From Rallus limicola (Eukaryota > Chordata > Aves > Gruiformes > Rallidae): a stretch of 64,000 nucleotides of DNA. Within the stretch, counting starts at the first letter, position 1. Every line of letters begins with the position of its first letter. Made by a program: the position numbers and the translations under genes. This document shows, one piece after another, positions 34,721 through 46,439 of the stretch. A model generated the notes under the pieces. The model was not told the DNA's origin. It made no database searches and was given only the letters and a program-made list of their open reading frames with translations. The stretch spans positions 270,082 through 334,081 of the forward strand of contig JAKCOZ010000263.1 in assembly GCA_022605955.1 (NCBI GenBank). Direction: 5' to 3'.

Positions 34721-37072
34721 CACGAGCAGACCCTGTCACTTTGGCTCTCAGCCTTTTCCTTTGCCTGGAAAGAGGGAACATGCCTGGAACCTCCTACGGT
34801 GCTTTTCTCGGCCCTAGAAGACTGCAGTTCAAAACATGCTAAACGTCCAGCAATAACTCCCAAAGTAAAGAAGCTAGGCCTGAAAGGCATAGCTTGTCTG
34901 AAACCTCCTAACAGGACACACAAGCAGACCCTGTCACTTTGGCTCTCAGCCTTTTCCTTTGCCTGGAAAGAGGGAACATGCTTGGAACCTCCTACGGTGC
35001 TTTTCTCGGCCCTAGCAGACTGCAGTTCAAAACATGCTAAACGTCCAGCAATAACTCCCAAAGTAAAGAAGCTAGGCCTGAAAGGCATAGCTTGTCTGAA
35101 ACCTCCTAACAGGACACACGAGCAGACCCTGTCGCTTTGGCTCTCAGCCTTTTCCTTTGCCTGGAAAGAGGGAACATGCCTGGAACCTCCTACGGTGCTT
35201 TTCTCGGCCCTAGCAGACTGCAGTTCAAAACATGCTAAACGTCCAGCAATAACTCCCAAAGTAAAGAAGCTAGGCCTGAAAGGCATAGCTTGTCTGAAAC
35301 CTCCTAACAGGACACACGAGCAGCCCGTGTCACTTTGGCTCTCAGCCTTTTCCTTTGCCTGGAAAGAGGGAACATGCCTGGAACCTCCTACGGTGCTTTT
35401 CTCGGCCCTAGCAGACTGCAGTTCAAAACATGCTAAACGTCCAGCAATAACTCCCAAAGTAAAGAAGCTAGGCCTGAAAGGCATAGCTTGTCTGAAACCT
35501 CCTAACAGGACACATGAGCAGACCCTGTCACTTTGGCTCTCAGCCTTTTCCTTTGCCTGGAAAGAGGGAACATGCCTGGAACCTCCTACGGTGCTTTTCT
35601 CGGCCCTAGCAGACTGCAGTTCAAAACATGCTAAACGTCCAGCAATAACTCCCAAAGTAAAGAAGCTAGGCCTGAAAGGCATAGCTTGTCTGAAACCTCC
35701 TAACAGGACACACGAGCAGACCCTGTCACTTTGGCTCTCAGCCTTTTCCTTTGCCTGGAAAGAGGGAACATGCCTGGAACCTCCTACGGTGCTTTTCTCG
35801 GCCCTAGCAGACTGCAGTTCAAAACATGCTAAACGTCCAGCAATAACTCCCAAAGTAAAGAAGCTAGGCCTGAAAGGCATAGCTTGTCTGAAACCTCCTA
35901 ACAGGACACACGAGCAGACCCTGTCACTTTGGCTCTCAGCCTTTTCCTTTGCCTGGAAAGAGGGAACATGCCTGGAACCTCCTACGGTGCTTTTCTCGGC
36001 CCTAGCAGACTGCAGTTCAAAACATGCTAAACGTCCAGCAATAACTCCCAAAGTAAAGAAGCTAGGCCTGAAAGGCATAGCTTGTCTGAAACCTCCTAAC
36101 AGGACACACGAGCAGACCCTGTCACTTTGGCTCTCAGCCTTTTCCTTTGCCTGGAAAGAGGGAACATGCCTGGAACCTCCTACGGTGCTTTTCTCGGCCC
36201 TAGCAGACTGCAGTTCAAAACATGCTAAACGTCCAGCAATAACTCCCAAAGTAAAGAAGCTAGGCATGAAAGGCATAGCTTGTCTGAAACCTCCTAACAG
36301 GACACACAAGCAGACCCTGTTACTTTGGCTCTCAGCCTTTTCCTTTGCCTGGAAAGAGGGAACATGCCTGGAACCTCCTACGGTGCTTTTCTCGGCCCTA
36401 GCAGACTGCAGTTCAAAACATGCTAAACGTCCAGCAATAACTCCCAAAGTAAAGAAGCTAGGCCTGAAAGGCATAGCTTGTCTGAAACCTCCTAACAGGA
36501 CACACAAGCAGACCCTGTCACTTTGGCTCTCAGCCTTTTCCTTTGCCTGGAAAGAGGGAACATGCCTGGAACCTCCTACGGTGCTTTTCTCGGCCCTAGC
36601 AGACTGCAGTTCAAAACATGCTAAACGTCCAGCAATAACTCCCAAAGTAAAGAAGCTAGGCCTGAAAGGCATAGCTTGTCTGAAACCTCCTAACAGGACA
36701 CACGAGCAGACCCTGTCACTTTGGCTCTCAGCCTTTTCCTTTGCCTGGAAAGAGGGAACATGCCTGGAACCTCCTACGGTGCTTTTCTCGGCCCTAGCAG
36801 ACTGCAGTTCAAAACATGCTAAACGTCCAGCAATAACTCCCAAAGTAAAGAAGCTAGGCCTGAAAGGCATAGCTTGTCTGAAACCTCCTAACAGGACACA
36901 CGAGCAGCCCCTGTCACTTTGGCTCTCAGCCTTTTCCTTTGCCTGGAAAGAGGGAACATGCCTGGAACCTCCTATGGTGCTTTTCTCGGCCCTAGCAGAC
37001 TGCAGTTCAAAACATGCTAAACGTCCAGCAATAACTCCCAAAGTAAAGAAGCTAGGCATGAAAGGCATAGCT

Positions 37073-37143
37073 TGTCCTGTTAGGAGGTTTCAGACAAGCT
37101 AGGCCTGAAAGGCATAGCTTGTCTGAAACCTCCTAACATGACA
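37073..37143. repeat. Palindromic junction J13
   Basis: J12 subtype (TAACATGACA right arm). The next junction is 1,829 bp on (9 monomers + 47). Confidence 0.94.
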
Positions 37144-38901
37144 CACGAGCAGACCCTGTCACTTTGGCTCTCAGCCTTTTCCTTTGCCTGGAAAGAGGGA
37201 ACATGCCTGGAACCTCCTACGGTGCTTTTCTCGGCCCTAGCAGACTGCAGTTCAAAACATGCTAAACGTCCAGCAATAACTCCCAAAGTAAAGAAGCTAG
37301 GCCTGAAAGGCATAGCTTGTCTGAAACCTCCTAACAGGACACACGAGCAGACCCTGTCACTTTGGCTCTCAGCCTTTTCCTTTGCCTGGAAAGAGGGAAC
37401 ATGCCCGGAACCTCCTACGGTGCTTTTCTCGGCCCTAGCAGACTGCAGTTCAAAACATGCTAAACGTCCAGCAATAACTCCCAAAGTAAAGAAGCTAGGC
37501 CTGAAAGGCATAGCTTGTCTGAAACCTCCTAACAGGACACACGAGCAGACCCTGTCGCTTTGGCTCTCAGCCTTTTCCTTTGCCTGGAAAGAGGGAACAT
37601 GCCTGGAACCTCCTACGGTGCTTTTCTCGGCCCTAGCAGACTGCAGTTCAAAACATGCTAAACGTCCAGCAATAACTCCCAAAGTAAAGAAGCTAGGCCT
37701 GAAAGGCATAGCTTGTCTGAAACCTCCTAACAGGACACACGAGCAGACCCTGTCACTTTGGCTCTCAGCCTTTTCCTTTTCCTGGAAAGAGGGAACATGC
37801 CTGGAACCTCCTACGGTGCTTTTCTCGGCCCTAGCAGACTGCAGTTCAAAACATGCTACACGTCCAACAATAACTCCCAAAGTAAAGAAGCTAGGCCTGA
37901 AAGGCATAGCTTGTCTGAAACCTCCTAACAGGACACACGAGCAGACCCTGTCACTTTGGCTCTCAGCCTTTTCCTTTGCCTGGAAAGAGGGAACATGCCT
38001 GGAACCTCCTACGGTGCTTTTCTCGGCCCTAGCAGACTGCAGTTCAAAACATGCTAAACGTCCAGCAATAACTCCCAAAGTAAAGAAGCTAGGCCTGAAA
38101 GGCATAGCTTGTCTGAAACCTCCTAACAGGACACACAAGCAGCCCCTGTCACTTTGGCTCTCAGCCTTTTCCTTTGCCTGGAAAGAGGGAACATGCCTGG
38201 AACCTCCTACGGTGCTTTTCTCGGCCCTAGCAGACTGCAGTTCAAAACATGCTAAACGTCCAGCAATAACTCCCAAAGTAAAGAAGCTAGGCCTGAAAGG
38301 CATAGCTTGTCTGAAACCTCCTAACAGGACACACGAGCAGCCCCTGTCACTTTGGCTCTCAGCCTTTTCCTTTGCCTGGAAAGAGGGAACATGCCTGGAA
38401 CCTCCTACGGTGCTTTTCTCGGCCCTAGCAGACTGCAGTTCAAAACATGCTAAACGTCCAGCAATAACTCCCAAAGTAAAGAAGCTAGGCCTGAAAGGCA
38501 TAGCTTGTCTGAAACCTCCTAACAGGACACACGAGCAGCCCGTGTCACTTTGGCTCTCAGCCTTTTCCTTTGCCTGGAAAGAGGGAACATGCCTGGAACC
38601 TCCTACGGTGCTTTTCTCGGCCCTAGCAGACTGCAGTTCAAAACATGCTAAACGTCCAGCAATAACTCCCAAAGTAAAGAAGCTAGGCCTGAAAGGCATA
38701 GCTTGTCTGAAACCTCCTAACAGGACACACGAGCAGCCCCTGTCACTTTGGCTCTCAGCCTTTTCCTTTGCCTGGAAAGAGGGAACATGCCTGGAACCTC
38801 CTACGGTGCTTTTCTCGGCCCTAGCAGACTGCAGTTCAAAACATGCTAAACGTCCAGCAATAACTCCCAAAGTAAAGAAGCTAGGCATGAAAGGCATAGC
38901 T

Positions 38902-38972
38902 TGTCCTGTTAGGAGGTTTCAGACAAGCTAGGCCTGAAAGGCATAGCTTGTCTGAAACCTCCTAACATGACA
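38902..38972. repeat. Palindromic junction J14
   Basis: J12 subtype, located exactly 4,252 bp after J12. The next junction is 2,423 bp on (12 monomers + 47), as after J12. Confidence 0.94.
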
Positions 38973-41324
38973 CACGAGCAGACCCTGTCACTTTGGCTCT
39001 CAGCCTTTTCCTTTGCCTGGAAAGAGGGAACATGCCTGGAACCTCCTACGGTGCTTTTCTCGGCCCTAGCAGACTGCAGTTCAAAACATGCTAAACATCC
39101 AGCAATAACTCCCAAAGTAAAGAAGCTAGGCCTGAAAGGCATAGCTTGTCTGAAACCTCCTAACAGGACACACGAGCAGACCCTGTCACTTTGGCTCTCA
39201 GCCTTTTCCTTTGCCTGGAAAGAGGGAACATGCCCGGAACCTCCTACGGTGCTTTTCTCGGCCCTAGCAGACTGCAGTTCAAAACATGCTAAACGTCCAG
39301 CAATAACTCCCAAAGTAAAGAAGCTAGGCCTGAAAGGCATAGCTTGTCTGAAACCTCCTAACAGGACACACGAGCAGACCCTGTCGCTTTGGCTCTCAGC
39401 CTTTTCCTTTGCCTGGAAAGAGGGAACATGCCTGGAACCTCCTACGGTGCTTTTCTCGGCCCTAGCAGACTGCAGTTCAAAACATGCTAAACGTCCAGCA
39501 ATAACTCCCAAAGTAAAGAAGCTAGGCCTGAAAGGCATAGCTTGTCTGAAACCTCCTAACAGGACACACGAGCAGCCCGTGTCACTTTGGCTCTCAGCCT
39601 TTTCCTTTGCCTGGAAAGAGGGAACATGCCTGGAACCTCCTACGGTGCTTTTCTCGGCCCTAGCAGACTGCAGTTCAAAACATGCTAAACGTCCAGCAAT
39701 AACTCCCAAAGTAAAGAAGCTAGGCCTGAAAGGCATAGCTTGTCTGAAACCTCCTAACAGGACACATGAGCAGACCCTGTCACTTTGGCTCTCAGCCTTT
39801 TCCTTTGCCTGGAAAGAGGGAACATGCCTGGAACCTCCTACGGTGCTTTTCTCGGCCCTAGCAGACTGCAGTTCAAAACATGCTAAACGTCCAGCAATAA
39901 CTCCCAAAGTAAAGAAGCTAGGCCTGAAAGGCATAGCTTGTCTGAAACCTCCTAACAGGACACACGAGCAGACCCTGTCACTTTGGCTCTCAGCCTTTTC
40001 CTTTGCCTGGAAAGAGGGAACATGCCTGGAACCTCCTACGGTGCTTTTCTCGGCCCTAGCAGACTGCAGTTCAAAACATGCTAAACGTCCAGCAATAACT
40101 CCCAAAGTAAAGAAGCTAGGCCTGAAAGGCATAGCTTGTCTGAAACCTCCTAACAGGACACACGAGCAGACCCTGTCACTTTGGCTCTCAGCCTTTTCCT
40201 TTGCCTGGAAAGAGGGAACATGCCTGGAACCTCCTACGGTGCTTTTCTCGGCCCTAGCAGACTGCAGTTCAAAACATGCTAAACGTCCAGCAATAACTCC
40301 CAAAGTAAAGAAGCTAGGCCTGAAAGGCATAGCTTGTCTGAAACCTCCTAACAGGACACACGAGCAGACCCTGTCACTTTGGCTCTCAGCCTTTTCCTTT
40401 GCCTGGAAAGAGGGAACATGCCTGGAACCTCCTACGGTGCTTTTCTCGGCCCTAGCAGACTGCAGTTCAAAACATGCTAAACGTCCAGCAATAACTCCCA
40501 AAGTAAAGAAGCTAGGCATGAAAGGCATAGCTTGTCTGAAACCTCCTAACAGGACACACAAGCAGACCCTGTTACTTTGGCTCTCAGCCTTTTCCTTTGC
40601 CTGGAAAGAGGGAACATGCCTGGAACCTCCTACGGTGCTTTTCTCGGCCCTAGCAGACTGCAGTTCAAAACATGCTAAACGTCCAGCAATAACTCCCAAA
40701 GTAAAGAAGCTAGGCCTGAAAGGCATAGCTTGTCTGAAACCTCCTAACAGGACACACAAGCAGACCCTGTCACTTTGGCTCTCAGCCTTTTCCTTTGCCT
40801 GGAAAGAGGGAACATGCCTGGAACCTCCTACGGTGCTTTTCTCGGCCCTAGCAGACTGCAGTTCAAAACATGCTAAACGTCCAGCAATAACTCCCAAAGT
40901 AAAGAAGCTAGGCCTGAAAGGCATAGCTTGTCTGAAACCTCCTAACAGGACACACGAGCAGACCCTGTCACTTTGGCTCTCAGCCTTTTCCTTTGCCTGG
41001 AAAGAGGGAACATGCCTGGAACCTCCTACGGTGCTTTTCTCGGCCCTAGCAGACTGCAGTTCAAAACATGCTAAACGTCCAGCAATAACTCCCAAAGTAA
41101 AGAAGCTAGGCCTGAAAGGCATAGCTTGTCTGAAACCTCCTAACAGGACACACGAGCAGCCCCTGTCACTTTGGCTCTCAGCCTTTTCCTTTGCCTGGAA
41201 AGAGGGAACATGCCTGGAACCTCCTATGGTGCTTTTCTCGGCCCTAGCAGACTGCAGTTCAAAACATGCTAAACGTCCAGCAATAACTCCCAAAGTAAAG
41301 AAGCTAGGCATGAAAGGCATAGCT
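38902..41324. repeat. 4,252-bp duplication, partial copy 2 (12 monomers)
   Basis: The J14-J15 block has the same length (2,423 bp) and the same internal variants as J12-J13, apart from the first monomers (AAACATCC and ATGCCCGGAACC here; CTAGAAGAC and ATGCTTGGAACC there). After J15 the match ends and a 23-monomer block follows. Confidence 0.87.
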
Positions 41325-41395
41325 TGTCCTGTTAGGAGGTTTCAGACAAGCTAGGCCTGAAAGGCATAGCTTGTCTGAAACCTCCTAACATGACA
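41325..41395. repeat. Palindromic junction J15
   Basis: J12 subtype, exactly 4,252 bp after J13. The next junction is 4,601 bp on (23 monomers + 47). Confidence 0.94.
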
Positions 41396-44300
41396 CACGA
41401 GCAGACCCTGTCACTTTGGCTCTCAGCCTTTTCCTTTGCCTGGAAAGAGGGAACATGCCTGGAACCTCCTACGGTGCTTTTCTCGGCCCTAGCAGACTGC
41501 AGTTCAAAACATGCTAAACGTCCAGCAATAACTCCCAAAGTAAAGAAGCTAGGCCTGAAAGGCATAGCTTGTCTGAAACCTCCTAACAGGACACACGAGC
41601 AGACCCTGTCGCTTTGGCTCTCAGCCTTTTCCTTTGCCTGGAAAGAGGGAACATGCCTGGAACCTCCTACGGTGCTTTTCTCGGCCCTAGCAGACTGCAG
41701 TTCAAAACATGCTAAACGTCCAGCAATAACTCCCAAAGTAAAGAAGCTAGGCCTGAAAGGCATAGCTTGTCTGAAACCTCCTAACAGGACACACGAGCAG
41801 CCCCTGTCACTTTGGCTCTCAGCCTTTTCCTTTGCCTGGAAAGAGGGAACATGCCTGGAACCTCCTACGGTGCTTTTCTCGGCCCTAGCAGACTGCAGTT
41901 CAAAACATGCTAAACGTCCAGCAATAACTCCCAAAGTAAAGAAGCTAGGCCTGAAAGGCATAGCTTGTCTGAAACCTCCTAACAGGACACACGAGCAGCC
42001 CGTGTCACTTTGGCTCTCAGCCTTTTCCTTTGCCTGGAAAGAGGGAACATGCCTGGAACCTCCTACGGTGCTTTTCTCGGCCCTAGCAGACTGCAGTTCA
42101 AAACATGCTAAACGTCCAGCAATAACTCCCAAAGTAAAGAAGCTAGGCCTGAAAGGCATAGCTTGTCTGAAACCTCCTAACAGGACACACGAGCAGACCC
42201 TGTCACTTTGGCTCTCAGCCTTTTCCTTTTCCTGGAAAGAGGGAACATGCCTGGAACCTCCTACGGTGCTTTTCTCGGCCCTAGCAGACTGCAGTTCAAA
42301 ACATGCTAAACGTCCAGCAATAACTCCCAAAGTAAAGAAGCTAGGCCTGAAAGGCATAGCTTGTCTGAAACCTCCTAACAGGACACACGAGCAGACCCTG
42401 TCACTTTGGCTCTCAGCCTTTTCCTTTGCCTGGAAAGAGGGAACATGCCTGGAACCTCCTACGGTGCTTTTCTCGGCCCTAGCAGACTGCAGTTCAAAAC
42501 ATGCTAAACGTCCAGCAATAACTCCCAAAGTAAAGAAGCTAGGCCTGAAAGGCATAGCTTGTCTGAAACCTCCTAACAGGACACACGAGCAGCCCCTGTC
42601 ACTTTGGCTCTCAGCCTTTTCCTTTGCCTGGAAAGAGGGAACATGCCTGGAACCTCCTACGGTGCTTTTCTCGGCCCTAGCAGACTGCAGTTCAAAACAT
42701 GCTAAACGTCCAGCAATAACTCCCAAAGTAAAGAAGCTAGGCCTGAAAGGCATAGCTTGTCTGAAACCTCCTAACAGGACACACGAGCAGCCCCTGTCAC
42801 TTTGGCTCTCAGCCTTTTCCTTTGCCTGGAAAGAGGGAACATGCCTGGAACCTCCTACGGTGCTTTTCTCGGCCCTAGCAGACTGCAGTTCAAAACATGC
42901 TAAACGTCCAGCAATAACTCCCAAAGTAAAGAAGCTAGGCCTGAAAGGCATAGCTTGTCTGAAACCTCCTAACAGGACACACGAGCAGCCCGTGTCACTT
43001 TGGCTCTCAGCCTTTTCCTTTGCCTGGAAAGAGGGAACATGCCTGGAACCTCCTACGGTGCTTTTCTCGGCCCTAGCAGACTGCAGTTCAAAACATGCTA
43101 AACGTCCAGCAATAACTCCCAAAGTAAAGAAGCTAGGCCTGAAAGGCATAGCTTGTCTGAAACCTCCTAACAGGACACACGAGCAGCCCCTGTCACTTTG
43201 GCTCTCAGCCTTTTCCTTTGCCTGGAAAGAGGGAACATGCCTGGAACCTCCTACGGTGCTTTTCTCGGCCCTAGCAGACTGCAGTTCAAAACATGCTAAA
43301 CGTCCAGCAATAACTCCCAAAGTAAAGAAGCTAGGCCTGAAAGGCATAGCTTGTCTGAAACCTCCTAACAGGACACACGAGCAGCCCCTGTCACTTTGGC
43401 TCTCAGCCTTTTCCTTTGCCTGGAAAGAGGGAACATGCCTGGAACCTCCTACGGTGCTTTTCTCGGCCCTAGCAGACTGCAGTTCAAAACATGCTAAACG
43501 TCCAGCAATAACTCCCAAAGTAAAGAAGCTAGGCCTGAAAGGCATAGCTTGTCTGAAACCTCCTAACAGGACACACGAGCAGACCCTGTCACTTTGGCTC
43601 TCAGCCTTTTCCTTTGCCTGGAAAGAGGGAACATGCCCGGAACCTCCTACGGTGCTTTTCTCGGCCCTAGCAGACTGCAGTTCAAAACATGCTAAACGTC
43701 CAGCAATAACTCCCAAAGTAAAGAAGCTAGGCCTGAAAGGCATAGCTTGTCTGAAACCTCCTAACAGGACACACGAGCAGACCCTGTCGCTTTGGCTCTC
43801 AGCCTTTTCCTTTGCCTGGAAAGAGGGAACATGCCTGGAACCTCCTACGGTGCTTTTCTCGGCCCTAGCAGACTGCAGTTCAAAACATGCTAAACGTCCA
43901 GCAATAACTCCCAAAGTAAAGAAGCTAGGCCTGAAAGGCATAGCTTGTCTGAAACCTCCTAACAGGACACACGAGCAGCCCCTGTCACTTTGGCTCTCAG
44001 CCTTTTCCTTTGCCTGGAAAGAGGGAACATGCCTGGAACCTCCTACGGTGCTTTTCTCGGCCCTAGCAGACTGCAGTTCAAAACATGCTAAACGTCCAGC
44101 AATAACTCCCAAAGTAAAGAAGCTAGGCCTGAAAGGCATAGCTTGTCTGAAACCTCCTAACAGGACACACGAGCAGACCCTGTCACTTTGGCTCTCAGCC
44201 TTTTCCTTTGCCTGGAAAGAGGGAACATGCCTGGAACCTCCTACGGTGCTTTTCTCGGCCCTAGCAGACTGCAGTTCAAAACATGCTAAACGTCCAGCAA

Positions 44301-45961
44301 TAACTCCCAAAGTAAAGAAGCTAGGCCTGAAAGGCATAGCTTGTCTGAAACCTCCTAACAGGACACACGAGCAGACCCTGTCACTTTGGCTCTCAGCCTT
44401 TTCCTTTGCCTGGAAAGAGGGAACATGCCTGGAACCTCCTACGGTGCTTTTCTCGGCCCTAGCAGACTGCAGTTCAAAACATGCTAAACGTCCAGCAATA
44501 ACTCCCAAAGTAAAGAAGCTAGGCCTGAAAGGCATAGCTTGTCTGAAACCTCCTAACAGGACACACGAGCAGCCCCTGTCACTTTGGCTCTCAGCCTTTT
44601 CCTTTGCCTGGAAAGAGGGAACATGCCTGGAACCTCCTACGGTGCTTTTCTCGGCCCTAGCAGACTGCAGTTCAAAACATGCTAAACGTCCAGCAATAAC
44701 TCCCAAAGTAAAGAAGCTAGGCCTGAAAGGCATAGCTTGTCTGAAACCTCCTAACAGGACACACGAGCAGCCCGTGTCACTTTGGCTCTCAGCCTTTTCC
44801 TTTGCCTGGAAAGAGGGAACATGCCTGGAACCTCCTACGGTGCTTTTCTCGGCCCTAGCAGACTGCAGTTCAAAACATGCTAAACGTCCAGCAATAACTC
44901 CCAAAGTAAAGAAGCTAGGCCTGAAAGGCATAGCTTGTCTGAAACCTCCTAACAGGACACACGAGCAGACCCTGTCACTTTGGCTCTCAGCCTTTTCCTT
45001 TGCCTGGAAAGAGGGAACATGCCTGGAACCTCCTACGGTGCTTTTCTCGGCCCTAGCAGACTGCAGTTCAAAACATGCTAAACGTCCAGCAATAACTCCC
45101 AAAGTAAAGAAGCTAGGCCTGAAAGGCATAGCTTGTCTGAAACCTCCTAACAGGACACACGAGCAGCCCCTGTCACTTTGGCTCTCAGCCTTTTCCTTTG
45201 CCTGGAAAGAGGGAACATGCCTGGAACCTCCTACGGTGCTTTTCTCGGCCCTAGCAGACTGCAGTTCAAAACATGCTAAACGTCCAGCAATAACTCCCAA
45301 AGTAAAGAAGCTAGGCCTGAAAGGCATAGCTTGTCTGAAACCTCCTAACAGGACACACGAGCAGCCCGTGTCACTTTGGCTCTCAGCCTTTTCCTTTGCC
45401 TGGAAAGAGGGAACATGCCTGGAACCTCCTACGGTGCTTTTCTCGGCCCTAGCAGACTGCAGTTCAAAACATGCTAAACGTCCAGCAATAACTCCCAAAG
45501 TAAAGAAGCTAGGCCTGAAAGGCATAGCTTGTCTGAAACCTCCTAACAGGACACACGAGCAGACCCTGTCACTTTGGCTCTCAGCCTTTTCCTTTGCCTG
45601 GAAAGAGGGAACATGCCTGGAACCTCCTACGGTGCTTTTCTCGGCCCTAGCAGACTGCAGTTCAAAACATGCTAAACGTCCAGCAATAACTCCCAAAGTA
45701 AAGAAGCTAGGCCTGAAAGGCATAGCTTGTCTGAAACCTCCTAACAGGACACACGAGCAGACCCTGTCACTTTGGCTCTCAGCCTTTTCCTTTGCCTGGA
45801 AAGAGGGAACATGCCTGGAACCTCCTACGGTGCTTTTCTCGGCCCTAGCAGACTGCAGTTCAAAACATGCTAAACGTCCAGCAATAACTCCCAAAGTAAA
45901 GAAGCTAGGCATGAAAGGCATAGCTTGTCCTGTTAGGAGGTTTCAGACAAGCTATGCCTGA
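41390..45961 (+). other. Satellite-derived open frame, 1,523 codons, not judged a gene
   Basis: The 66-codon repeating frame spans the 23-monomer block between the junctions at 41,325 and 45,926. It starts at an ATG created by the AACATGACAC variant and ends in the junction-shifted tail. It has the same reading as the other satellite frames and no recognisable domain. Confidence 0.78.
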
Positions 45962-45996
45962 AAGGCATAGCTTGTCTGAAACCTCCTAACAGGACA
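45926..45996. repeat. Palindromic junction J16, perfect 34-bp arms
   Basis: Here the centre reads AAGCTATGCCTGAAAGGCATAG, in two overlapping pieces: AAGCTATGCCT then GAA then AGGCATAG. The arms 45,926-45,959 and 45,963-45,996 are therefore perfect reverse complements over 34 bp with only a 3-nt GAA loop. It is the most symmetric junction in the window. The next junction is only 443 bp on (2 monomers + 47). Confidence 0.96.
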
Positions 45997-46368
45997 CACG
46001 AGCAGACCCTGTCACTTTGGCTCTCAGCCTTTTCCTTTGCCTGGAAAGAGGGAACATGCCTGGAACCTCCTACGGTGCTTTTCTCGGCCCTAGCAGACTG
46101 CAGTTCAAAACATGCTAAACGTCCAGCAATATCTCCCAAAGTAAAGAAGCTAGGCCTGAAAGGCATAGCTTGTCTGAAACCTCCTAACAGGACACACGAG
46201 CAGACCCTGTCACTTTGGCTCTCAGCCTTTTCCTTTGCCTGGAAAGAGGGAACATGCCTGGAACCTCCTACGGTGCTTTTCTCGGCCCTAGCAGACTGCA
46301 GTTCAAAACATGCTAAACGTCCAGCAATAACTCCCAAAGTAAAGAAGCTAGGCATGAAAGGCATAGCT

Positions 46369-46439
46369 TGTCCTGTTAGGAGGTTTCAGACAAGCTAGGC
46401 CTGAAAGGCATAGCTTGTCTGAAACCTCCTAACAGGACA
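46369..46439. repeat. Palindromic junction J17
   Basis: J6-type palindrome with perfect 29-nt arms. The next junction is 2,027 bp on (10 monomers + 47). Confidence 0.95.

Larger units (their letters stand above)
34650..38901. repeat. 4,252-bp duplication unit, copy 1 (12 + 9 monomers)
   Basis: The unit is two junction-bounded blocks, J12-J13 and J13-J14. Private variants recur at an exact 4,252-bp offset in the following block: GACACATGAGCAGACC at 35,512/39,764, CTGTTACTTT at 36,317/40,569, the GGCATG variant at 36,266/40,518 and CCTATGGTGC near 36,973/41,225. The first few monomers after J12 differ from those after J14, which instead match those after J13. The copies have therefore been rearranged as well as duplicated. 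Confidence 0.87.
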
